DNA from: Bacteroidales bacterium
Lineage (GTDB): Bacteria; Bacteroidota; Bacteroidia; Bacteroidales; UBA932
Assembly: GCA_017458265.1 (NCBI GenBank)
Contig: JAFTFV010000048.1
Location: forward strand, 1-64,000
Length of the DNA: 64,000 nucleotides
Direction: 5' to 3'
The translations under genes were made by a program, and so were the position numbers. Shown here piece by piece: positions 22,623 to 31,251 of the stretch; positions within the stretch are counted from its first letter, which is position 1, and every line of letters starts with the position of its first letter. Below the pieces are notes generated by a model that made no database searches, had not been told where the DNA came from, and saw only the letters and a list, made by a program, of their open reading frames with translations.

Positions 22623-22646
22623 TTTCGCTAAACTGGTAACCAAACA

Positions 22647-23969
22647 ATGCAAAAACGAAATCTTAGCTTTGCTGAACTTGTAAACCTCAGTTTTGGTTTC
22701 TTCGGGGTGCAGATTGCCTATGCGCTCCAAAGCGCCAATATCAGCCGTATCTTCGCAACTCTGGGTGCAGACCCTCACCAGCTGTCATTCTTCTGGATAC
22801 TCCCTCCGCTCATGGGAATGATCGTGCAGCCCCTTATCGGCAAGTATTCAGACAGGACGTGGTGCAGGATGGGACGCCGCAAGCCTTACCTTCTTGTGGG
22901 CTCAATCATTGCCGTAATCGTGATGGCGCTGCTGCCCAACGCCGGGACGCTGAATTTCTCCACCAGGCTTTTCCTGGGCCTGAACGGAGCCATGTGGTTC
23001 GGCCTTTTCTCGCTCATCTTCCTTGACACTTCCATCAACGTGGCGATGCAACCGTTCAAAATGATGGTAGGGGACATGGTGAACGAGGAGCAAAAGACAT
23101 CGGCCTACTCCATCCAGAGCTTTCTCTGCAATGCGGGTTCGCTGGTGGGCTATCTTTTCCCCATCTTCCTTACCTGGATAGGTATTGCCAATTCGGCCCC
23201 CAAGGGCGTTATTCCCGATTCCGTGATATATGCCTTCTACGGCGGAGCGGCGATACTTATCGTCTGCGTGCTCTATACCTTCTTGAAGGTGAAGGAGATG
23301 CCTCCGAAGGAATATGCTGAATTCCATGGAATTGACACGGAAAAGCAGCAGGAAGGCCCCAAGGAGGGTCTCATCAAGCTCCTTCTGAAGGCCCCCAAGA
23401 CCTTCTGGACGGTGGGCCTGGTCCAGTTCTTTTGCTGGGCTGCTTTCCTCTATATGTGGACCTATACCAATGGCGCAATCGCGCATAACGTGTGGGGCAC
23501 TGCCGATACCGCATCGGCAGCATATCAGGATGCCGGCAACTGGGTGGGCGTCATCTTTGCCGTTCAGGCTGTGGGCTCAATGCTCTGGGCGCTGGTCCTG
23601 CCGCGTTTCAAGAATGTGAAAGCCGCTTATGTGGTTTCGCTCCTCGTAGGCGCCGCGGGCTTTGCATCGGTCTTCTTCGTGACCAACCAGTATGTGCTAT
23701 TCGCGAGTTTCCTTCTCATCGGCGCTGCCTGGGCTGCGATGCTCGCCCTGCCGTTTACGCTCCTTACCAACGCACTTGAGGGCAGCCCCTACATGGGCAG
23801 CTACCTCGGCCTTTTCAACTGCACCATCTGCCTGCCGCAGATAGTTGCAGCCGCTACCGGCGGCCTGGTGATATCGCTTGTAGGAGGCAGCCAGCCGGCA
23901 ATGTTCCTTGTCGCCGCAGGTTTCCTGGTGCTGGGAGCGGTTTCCGTGAGATTTATCACAACTAAATAA
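22647..23969 (+). CDS. MFS sugar transporter, SLC45/maltose-sucrose type
   Basis: This 440-residue inner-membrane protein has about twelve transmembrane segments. The SLC45-like start LNLSFGFFGVQIAYALQSANISRIF (in part) and the MFS loop 2-3 signature GKYSDRTWCRMGRRKPY are clear. Bacteroidetes proteins of this kind often sit in starch and maltose loci and are thought to import malto-oligosaccharides or maltose. It is the first gene of the sus operon, 23 nt ahead of susC. Confidence 0.82.
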   Translation: MQKRNLSFAELVNLSFGFFGVQIAYALQSANISRIFATLGADPHQLSFFWILPPLMGMIVQPLIGKYSDRTWCRMGRRKPYLLVGSIIAVIVMALLPNAGTLNFSTRLFLGLNGAMWFGLFSLIFLDTSINVAMQPFKMMVGDMVNEEQKTSAYSIQSFLCNAGSLVGYLFPIFLTWIGIANSAPKGVIPDSVIYAFYGGAAILIVCVLYTFLKVKEMPPKEYAEFHGIDTEKQQEGPKEGLIKLLLKAPKTFWTVGLVQFFCWAAFLYMWTYTNGAIAHNVWGTADTASAAYQDAGNWVGVIFAVQAVGSMLWALVLPRFKNVKAAYVVSLLVGAAGFASVFFVTNQYVLFASFLLIGAAWAAMLALPFTLLTNALEGSPYMGSYLGLFNCTICLPQIVAAATGGLVISLVGGSQPAMFLVAAGFLVLGAVSVRFITTK

Positions 23970-23992
23970 TCATTAACCAACTACACATTTAA

Positions 23993-26953
23993 ATGAAAAA
24001 GCTTTTAACCTCACTTGCAGTGCTCATGGCAGCCTGCACAATGGCATTCGCCCAGGGCGGATACCAGGTAAAAGGTGTGGTTGAAGATGCCATGGGTCCG
24101 GTAATCGGAGCCACCGTCCTCGAGGCAGGTACCTCCAACGGTGTTTCCACCGGCCTCGACGGAGATTTCGTCCTCCGTGTGAAGAGCGCATCTTCTACCA
24201 TCGAAATCAGCTGTATCGGTTATGCCAGCCAGTCTTTCAAGGCATCCGAACTCCCTGCCCGCATCGTCCTGCAGGAAGACACCGAATTCCTTGATGACGT
24301 TGTGGTTATCGGCTACGGTACAGTAAAGAAAAGCGACCTTACAGGTTCCGTCGCAACCGTCCGTGCCGACGAGGTGAACAAGGGTGTCATCACCACCCCT
24401 GCCGACCTCCTCCGCGGCAAGAGCGCCGGTGTCGTGGTCACAGCCGGTTCAGGTATGCCTGGCGCAGGTGCAACCATCCGCGTGCGTGGTACTTCCTCAC
24501 TGAGCGCAGACCAGACCCCTCTCATCGTTATCGACGGCCTTCCCGTTTCCAATGACGGCATCTCCGGTATGAGCGACCCTCTGTCCTCCATCAACCCCGA
24601 GGATATCGAGAGCTTCACCGTTCTCAAGGACGCTTCCTCAACGGCAATCTACGGTTCCCGTGCATCCAACGGTGTTATCGTAATCACTACCAAGAAGGGC
24701 TCAAAGAATGCAAGCAAGCTTCCTTCCCTGGCTGTTGACTACACCACATCCCTTGCAACCATCGCCAAGTACAACAAACTCCTTGACGCAGACGGCATCC
24801 GTTCCCTCATCCGTGACTTCTACGGTGCAAATTCCGCTGCAGAGGCTCATCTTGGCACCGCCAATACCAATTGGCAGAAGGAAATCTACCAGGTTGCTCC
24901 CACCAACGATGTGAACCTGAGCCTGAACGGCAAGGTGGCAAACATGCCTTACCGTATTTCCGGCGGTTTCATCGACCAGCAGGGTACCCTCAAGGGTTCC
25001 CGCATGGACAGGGCCACCCTCTCACTGAACCTTGCTCCTACCTTCCTTGACAACCATCTCACCGTCAACCTGAACGGCAAGGGCACTTATTCCATCAATG
25101 CCTACGCCAACCAGGATGCCATCGGCGCTGCAAACCACTACGATCCTACCAAGCCCGTCTATGACGAGAACGGCCTCAACGGCTATACCACCTGGTATGA
25201 CGAGAGCGGCAACATCAACACCATGGCTACCATGAACCCTGTAGCTCTCCTCAAAGCAAAGGAAGACATTGCAAACGCACTCCGTTTCATCGGCAATGCA
25301 CAGTTTGACTACAAGGTGCACGGATTCGAGAAACTCCGCCTGAACCTGAACCTCGGTATCGATACCGCATCCAGCGGCGGCATTACCGAGCTCGCACAGG
25401 GTTCTGAGGCCTCCTATCATAACACCAACCAGTCCGGCGGCGGTTCCCATACGGAATACTCCTATCGCCGCAGGAACAGGACTCTCGAGTTCTACGGCGA
25501 CTACAACGACAGCTTCGGCGACACCAACCTGGACCTCATGGCCGGTTATTCCTGGCAGCACTTCTACAGCGAAAGCCAGAGCAAATCCACCCGTATTTCC
25601 GACGGAAATTCCCTGGGTGAGAGCGTAGGAAAGGGCGAGCTCTATCTCATCTCCTTCTTCGGCCGTGCAAACTACAGCATCGCAGACAAGTACCTTCTCA
25701 CCGCAACTGTCCGTGCCGATGGTACTTCCCGTTTCCAGAACCACAAATGGGGCTTCTTCCCTTCAGTGGCATTCGGCTGGAACATGCTCAAGGAAGACTT
25801 CGTGAAGAACCTCTCCGAGGATCTCTCCACCATGAAGCTCCGTCTCTCCTGGGGCCAGACCGGCCAGCAGGCAGTGGGCGGATACTATGACACATTCGCA
25901 CAGTTCCTCACCACCCAGCTGGGCTCCTACTATTTCGTGGATGCCGACGGCAAATACACCAACCCTCTCGTAGCCCTTGGTTATTCTGCCGACCTCCGCT
26001 GGGAGACCACCACAACCTACAACCTGGGTCTCGACTGGGGTATCAAGAATGACCGCATCACTGCTGCTCTCGACTTCTACAAGAGGGACACCAAGGACAT
26101 TCTGAACTACATCCCCGTACCTGCACTGTCCAACCTTACCAACTACCTCAACACCAATATCGGTTCCATGACCAACACCGGTGTCGAACTGGACATCAAT
26201 GCAGTTCTCAAGGAAACCCGCGACATCAGCTGGACTGCCGGCTTCAATGTGGCTTACAACAAGAACGTCATCACCAAGCTCACCGCATCCGACTCCGACG
26301 CCACCGGCGTTGAGACCGGCGGAATCTCCGGCGGTACCGGCAACAACGTGCAGATGTTCCAGGTTGGCCAGCCCATGAACGTGTTCTATGTATACCAGCA
26401 GGTATATGATACCGAGGGCAGGCCCATCAGCGGCCTCTATGTAGACCGCAACAATGACGGCCAGATCACCGCAGACGACAAGTACTTCTATCACAAGCCG
26501 TTTGCCGATTTCACCTTCGGCTTCAACACAAGCTACACCTACAAGAACCTCACCTTCGCCCTCAACGGCCACGCCTCCCTTGGCAACTGGGTTTACAACA
26601 ACGTAGCTTCCGATACTGAAATGCTTGCAGACCTCTGGACCAACAGCTTCATCGGCAACCGTCTTGCTTCTGCTACAAAGTCCCGCTTCTCCCAGGCACA
26701 GTATCTCTCTGACTACTATGTAAGGGATGCTTCCTTCCTGAAGATTGACAACGTCACCCTGAGCTACAATTTCCCGAAGCTCTTCCAGGTTGTCAAGGAC
26801 CGTCCCGCTTCTCTCACAGTGTTCGGAACAATCCAGAACCTCCTCACCATCACCAGGTATGATGGTATCGATCCCGAAGTATACGGCGGTATCGACGGAA
26901 CCATGTATCCCCGTCCCCGTACCTTCGTTGCCGGTGTAAAGTTCAACTTCTAA
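23993..26953 (+). CDS. susC: SusC-like TonB-dependent outer-membrane transporter
   Basis: This 986-residue protein starts with a signal peptide (MKKLLTSLAVLMAACTMAFA), then a carboxypeptidase-regulatory-like domain (YQVKGVVEDAMGPVIGATV). A TonB box-like region (FLDDVVVIGYGT), a plug (about 110-230) and a beta-barrel follow, ending PRTFVAGVKFNF with the C-terminal aromatic. It imports oligosaccharides, here probably maltodextrins, together with the SusD lipoprotein encoded 13 nt downstream. The substrate is inferred from the neighbouring amylases and SusE/F-like protein. Confidence 0.95.
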   Translation: MKKLLTSLAVLMAACTMAFAQGGYQVKGVVEDAMGPVIGATVLEAGTSNGVSTGLDGDFVLRVKSASSTIEISCIGYASQSFKASELPARIVLQEDTEFLDDVVVIGYGTVKKSDLTGSVATVRADEVNKGVITTPADLLRGKSAGVVVTAGSGMPGAGATIRVRGTSSLSADQTPLIVIDGLPVSNDGISGMSDPLSSINPEDIESFTVLKDASSTAIYGSRASNGVIVITTKKGSKNASKLPSLAVDYTTSLATIAKYNKLLDADGIRSLIRDFYGANSAAEAHLGTANTNWQKEIYQVAPTNDVNLSLNGKVANMPYRISGGFIDQQGTLKGSRMDRATLSLNLAPTFLDNHLTVNLNGKGTYSINAYANQDAIGAANHYDPTKPVYDENGLNGYTTWYDESGNINTMATMNPVALLKAKEDIANALRFIGNAQFDYKVHGFEKLRLNLNLGIDTASSGGITELAQGSEASYHNTNQSGGGSHTEYSYRRRNRTLEFYGDYNDSFGDTNLDLMAGYSWQHFYSESQSKSTRISDGNSLGESVGKGELYLISFFGRANYSIADKYLLTATVRADGTSRFQNHKWGFFPSVAFGWNMLKEDFVKNLSEDLSTMKLRLSWGQTGQQAVGGYYDTFAQFLTTQLGSYYFVDADGKYTNPLVALGYSADLRWETTTTYNLGLDWGIKNDRITAALDFYKRDTKDILNYIPVPALSNLTNYLNTNIGSMTNTGVELDINAVLKETRDISWTAGFNVAYNKNVITKLTASDSDATGVETGGISGGTGNNVQMFQVGQPMNVFYVYQQVYDTEGRPISGLYVDRNNDGQITADDKYFYHKPFADFTFGFNTSYTYKNLTFALNGHASLGNWVYNNVASDTEMLADLWTNSFIGNRLASATKSRFSQAQYLSDYYVRDASFLKIDNVTLSYNFPKLFQVVKDRPASLTVFGTIQNLLTITRYDGIDPEVYGGIDGTMYPRPRTFVAGVKFNF

Positions 26954-26966
26954 TTCTGTCGGCAAT

Positions 26967-28547
26967 ATGAAAACTGTAAAATATATTATCGGTATTCTCG
27001 CAGCGGCTGCAGTCCTTTCTGCAACATCCTGCGTAAAAGACCTTAACGTTACTCCTATCGACCCCAACGCCAACACCGCAGACAAGGCCCTCGAAAACGA
27101 GGCCGCCTTCCAGAATTTCCTTGCCGGCGTCTATCTGGGTTATGCAACTTCCGGTTACTACGGTGCAAACGGGGATCCTTCAATCTCCGGTCTTGACGGC
27201 GGTGCCTCCCAGTATATCCGTGGTCTCTATCACCACAGCGAGCTCACTACAGACGAGTCCGTCTGCGGCTGGAATGACCAGACCATCAAGAACTTCCACT
27301 GGATGAACTGGACCACTTCCGACTCCTTCATCTATGCCTTCTATTCCCGTATCTTCATGGTAGTGGGCATGGCAAACGAATTCATCCGTGAGGCCAAGGC
27401 TTCTCCCGTGGAATTCGCCGCAAAGCAGCAGCTCATCGACGAAGCCCGCGTTCTCCGCGCTCTTGCATACTATCATGCAATCGACAACTTCGGAAACGTT
27501 CCCTTTGCCGATGAAACCGCAATCGTAGGCCAGAATCCGGACCAGATCCAGCGTGCAGACCTCTACAATTGGCTCGAGACCGAACTCAAGGACCTTGTGG
27601 ACAACAGCGCTCTTCCTGCAAAGGGTGCAACCACATCCCGCGCAAGCAAGGCTGCCGCAAAGTTCCTCCTCGCAAAGCTCTACCTCAATGCCGAGGTCTA
27701 CACCGGTACCGCTGCTTATGACAAGTGCGCAACCGTCCTCACAGACCTCATGGACGACGGCTTCAGCCTCCACACCACCTCTGCAGGTAACTATCCCGCA
27801 TATCAGGAGCTCTTCCTTGCCGACAATGACAAATGCACCGATGAAATCATCTTCGCAATCGAGCAGGACGGCGTCAACACCACCAGCTACGGCGCAACCA
27901 ACTACATCATCTTCGCTTCTACAGGCGGTGAGATGGATCCTGATGCAGCAGGCATTTCCTCAGGCTGGGGCGGTCTCCGCATGACTCCTGAGTTCTACAA
28001 CAAGTTCACCGACGGCGATGCCCGCAAACTCTTCTACACTGCAACCCAGCAGGCCAGCATCGACGATATCGGCGAGTTTTCCAACGGCTATGCTTTCATG
28101 AAGTTCCTCAACAAGACATCTGCCGGTGCCAATGGCAAGGAAAAAGGCTTCGTTGACACAGACTTCCCCATGATGCGTTATGCCGATGTCCTTCTCATGG
28201 CAGCAGAATGCCAGGCACGCGGTGCAAGCATCGACGGAGCATCTGCTCTCAATCAGGTCCGCTCACGTGCTGGACTCGGAAACCTCGACTGCACACTTCC
28301 CAATATTATTGATGAGCGCGCACGCGAGCTCTATCAGGAGTGCTGGAGGCGCAGCGACCTTATCCGCTTCGGCCTCTTCACCTCTGCTTCTTACAAATGG
28401 CAGTGGAAGGGAAGCGATACCAATATCAGCGGTACGGATACCGATATCCCCGCATATCGTAACCTGTTCCCCATCCCTGACAGCGACCTTCTTGCCAATT
28501 CAAAACTCAAACAGAATCCCGGTTACGTCGTGGAGGCTGCTGAATAA
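26967..28547 (+). CDS. susD: SusD/RagB-family starch-binding lipoprotein
   Basis: This 526-residue outer-membrane lipoprotein has its signal ending ATSC (Cys22). The N-terminal SusD motif DLNVTPIDPNA and TPR-like helices (for example IDEARVLRALAYYHAIDNFG) follow. The C-terminal RagB part has FPMMRYADVLLMAAECQARG and DERARELYQECWRRSDLIRFG. It forms the lid of the SusC transporter and binds glycan. Length is typical. It lies directly between susC and the SusE/F-like gene. Confidence 0.95.
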   Translation: MKTVKYIIGILAAAAVLSATSCVKDLNVTPIDPNANTADKALENEAAFQNFLAGVYLGYATSGYYGANGDPSISGLDGGASQYIRGLYHHSELTTDESVCGWNDQTIKNFHWMNWTTSDSFIYAFYSRIFMVVGMANEFIREAKASPVEFAAKQQLIDEARVLRALAYYHAIDNFGNVPFADETAIVGQNPDQIQRADLYNWLETELKDLVDNSALPAKGATTSRASKAAAKFLLAKLYLNAEVYTGTAAYDKCATVLTDLMDDGFSLHTTSAGNYPAYQELFLADNDKCTDEIIFAIEQDGVNTTSYGATNYIIFASTGGEMDPDAAGISSGWGGLRMTPEFYNKFTDGDARKLFYTATQQASIDDIGEFSNGYAFMKFLNKTSAGANGKEKGFVDTDFPMMRYADVLLMAAECQARGASIDGASALNQVRSRAGLGNLDCTLPNIIDERARELYQECWRRSDLIRFGLFTSASYKWQWKGSDTNISGTDTDIPAYRNLFPIPDSDLLANSKLKQNPGYVVEAAE

Positions 28548-28561
28548 TAATAGAGAACAAT

Positions 28562-31192
28562 ATGAAAAAGTTTATAACCATTCTTTCTGCAGGTCTGCTT
28601 GCACTCACGGCAGTTTCCTGCCTCAAAGAAGAGAAGGCGGTCTTTGACGCTTCCAAGGCTACGGCACCCGTGCTGGGCACGTACAACGTGGGCGAAGAAG
28701 TAATCACCGCTGCCTATACTCCTGCGGTCATCGAGATGGGCTTCAACGAGAAAATGGCTCAGAACCATACTCTCGCAATCGTAGCCTGGAATGACAACAC
28801 CGCAAGCAAGACTCTCAGTACTTCCAATCAGGACAACGTCCTCACTCTCAAGACCGTGAACCTTGCAAAGGCTCTCATAACCCTTGGCGCAACAGAAGGT
28901 TCAACGGTTTCTGTGGAACTTGCAGTTCGCGCAACTCTTCAGGATATCGCCCGTGACAACGGCGTCAACGGTTACATCGACTCAGAAGAGCATATCAAGA
29001 TTTCATCCTTCGAGGTTGTGATCCCTGAACAGGTGGGCAGCCCTTACGAGGAGTATACCGAGGCCAGTACATGGACAGTCATCGGCAAGCTCACCGCTTA
29101 CGAGACCATCAACAACTGGAATGGAGACCTGAACATGTGGGCAACCAAGGACGGCAAGAAGCACGTTGCAGCCCATGTCGCCCTCAATGCCGGTGATGAA
29201 CTCAAGTTCCGCAAGGACCTCGCCTGGGACGTCAACATGGGAGGTACTCTCGGCACTCTTGGTGATGAATTCCCCGTTGAGCAGAACGGCGCCAATATCG
29301 CCATTACCAAGAACGGCGTCTATGACCTCTTCCTCGATGAGACCGCCGGTACTGCAATCGTTGCAGAGGCTTACGATCCTTATCCCGAGTACACTCAGAG
29401 TACCAACTGGACAGTTATCGGCAAGATTCCTGCTCATGAGATTGACTGGAATGGCGATATCGCGATGGTCAGCGACGGCAAGACAAGCATTGCATTCGGC
29501 GTTACGCTTGGTGCAGACGATGAATTCAAGTTCCGTCAGGACAAGGGTTGGGATGTCAATCTCGGCGGCGAGTTCGGCGGTCTTGACAATGACTTTGCAG
29601 TTGAACAGAACGGTGCCAATATCAAAGTCGGTACTGCCGGAGTCTATGATTTGTTTGTGACCCCTGATGCCGGTACTGCCAAGGTGACCGCAGCCTGCGG
29701 CCTCAAAATTTCCTCCATCGTCGGTGGTGACGAGCCTGACACCCCCGATACTCCTGTTGCAGTTACCGGCTGGAACATCATCGGCCTTAACGGTGACTGG
29801 GACAACGATGTCCTTGCAACCGAGAAGGACGGTGTCTGGACGGCATATATCACCGCTGCCGAAGCCACTGTCTTCAAGTGGCGCAAGGATGCCGCCTGGG
29901 ATGCAAACTATGGCATTGAGGACGGTGCTACCTATACCTTAGGTACAGCATTCGCTGCTGTTTCAGGAGGAAAGGATATCAGTATTGAAGCCGGTTTCTA
30001 CAAGGTCGTTCTCGATCTTTCCGACGAAGCCAATCCTACTATTACCATCTACAAGGATCCCGAGCTTTATTCTCTTATCGGTGACTTCAACAGCTGGGAA
30101 GGAGATGTCGACATGACAGAAACCGAAGCCGGAATCTGGGTAAGCCCTGCTACCAAACTCAACGGCGGCTTCAAGATTCGCAGCGCACACGACTGGGATC
30201 TCAGCTACGGTGGTACTCTCGCTGAACTTGGTGTTGCTTTTGACGCAATCAGTGACAATGGCCCCAACATCAGTGTTCCGGAAGAGGGTGAGTATGTGGT
30301 TACCTTCGACAAGAACAATCTCAAGATTACTGTCGAGGCCGCAATCCCCTCCAACCTGTGGAGCCTTATCGGCGTAAACGGTGATTGGAACAACGATGTA
30401 TTCATGTCTGAGGTTCTTCCCGGTGTCTGGGTGAGCCCCGAGGTTGAAATCACCTCCGCAGGCTGGAAGATTCGCTTCAACCATGGCTGGGATGTGAACC
30501 GTGGCGGTGTCCTTGATGCAGAGGGTGTCTTTGCCAAGGCTGTTCCCGGTGGTAACGATATCAACCTTACCGGTAAATTCAAAGTTGTGTACAATGCCAA
30601 CAACGAAACTATCGGCACCCTTGTCTGGGGTATCGTCGGAAAGATTGCATCCATCGACGGCTTCGAATGGAACAACGATGTTCCCATGAACCTCGGATCC
30701 GATGGCAAGTGGTACAGCATCCCTGTCACCCTTGCTGCAGATGACGAAATCAAGATTCGCCAGTATGCAGCCTGGACTGTGGACCGCGGCGGTGCTTGCA
30801 CCGAAGCAAATGCAGCCTTTGAGGTGACTCAGGGCGGCTCCAATATCAAGGCGCCTGCAGCCGGTACTTATATGCTTGTTTACGATCCCGCTGCCGAGAC
30901 CATTACCCTGAGTACTGACTTCTGGGGGGTTATCGGTGACTTCAACTCATGGGGCGGAGACAAGTTCATGCTCTATGACGGTGCCAAGTGGGTGGCTTAC
31001 GGCCAGGCACTTACAGGTGGCTGGAAGATTCGTAATGCTGCTGCATGGACTCTGAGCGTAGGCGGTACATTTGCAGAGGCCGGCACTCCGTTTGCTGCAG
31101 TCAGCGACAACGGACCCAACATTACAGTTACCGGACTTGATTCATTTGACATCGAGTACGATACTGCTGCACAGACCATCACTGTGAAGTAA
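28562..31192 (+). CDS. SusE/SusF-like surface starch-binding lipoprotein with seven repeated modules
   Basis: The 876-residue lipoprotein has its signal ending VSC (Cys20). After an N-terminal Ig-like SusE domain (about 25-155), seven related modules of about 90-115 residues follow. They start at WTVIGKL, WTVIGKI, WNIIGLN, YSLIGDF, WSLIGVN, WGIVGKI and WGVIGDF. Each holds the core K-[FIW]-R-x(5)-W-[DT]-x-[ND]-x-G, for example FKFRQDKGWDVNLGG, the Trp and Lys/Arg being likely starch contacts. B. thetaiotaomicron SusE and SusF have far fewer modules (about three in SusE). One long protein seems to replace both. It probably holds starch at the cell surface for SusG and SusCD. Confidence 0.85.
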   Translation: MKKFITILSAGLLALTAVSCLKEEKAVFDASKATAPVLGTYNVGEEVITAAYTPAVIEMGFNEKMAQNHTLAIVAWNDNTASKTLSTSNQDNVLTLKTVNLAKALITLGATEGSTVSVELAVRATLQDIARDNGVNGYIDSEEHIKISSFEVVIPEQVGSPYEEYTEASTWTVIGKLTAYETINNWNGDLNMWATKDGKKHVAAHVALNAGDELKFRKDLAWDVNMGGTLGTLGDEFPVEQNGANIAITKNGVYDLFLDETAGTAIVAEAYDPYPEYTQSTNWTVIGKIPAHEIDWNGDIAMVSDGKTSIAFGVTLGADDEFKFRQDKGWDVNLGGEFGGLDNDFAVEQNGANIKVGTAGVYDLFVTPDAGTAKVTAACGLKISSIVGGDEPDTPDTPVAVTGWNIIGLNGDWDNDVLATEKDGVWTAYITAAEATVFKWRKDAAWDANYGIEDGATYTLGTAFAAVSGGKDISIEAGFYKVVLDLSDEANPTITIYKDPELYSLIGDFNSWEGDVDMTETEAGIWVSPATKLNGGFKIRSAHDWDLSYGGTLAELGVAFDAISDNGPNISVPEEGEYVVTFDKNNLKITVEAAIPSNLWSLIGVNGDWNNDVFMSEVLPGVWVSPEVEITSAGWKIRFNHGWDVNRGGVLDAEGVFAKAVPGGNDINLTGKFKVVYNANNETIGTLVWGIVGKIASIDGFEWNNDVPMNLGSDGKWYSIPVTLAADDEIKIRQYAAWTVDRGGACTEANAAFEVTQGGSNIKAPAAGTYMLVYDPAAETITLSTDFWGVIGDFNSWGGDKFMLYDGAKWVAYGQALTGGWKIRNAAAWTLSVGGTFAEAGTPFAAVSDNGPNITVTGLDSFDIEYDTAAQTITVK

Positions 31193-31197
31193 TCATC

Positions 31198-31231
31198 AAA
31201 ACCGGAGCCCCTGACCGGACTCCGGTTTTCC
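31198..31231 (+). terminator. Terminator or attenuator before susG
   Basis: AAAACCGGAG (31198-31207) pairs perfectly with CTCCGGTTTT (31220-31229). The T-run is short, so it may reduce rather than stop transcription into susG. Confidence 0.6.
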
Positions 31232-31251
31232 AGTTAAAAACGAGCATTGTT

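Noticed and set aside
25763..27085. 440-codon minus-strand frame
   Set aside because: Antisense to susC and susD, whose reading frames are unmistakable.
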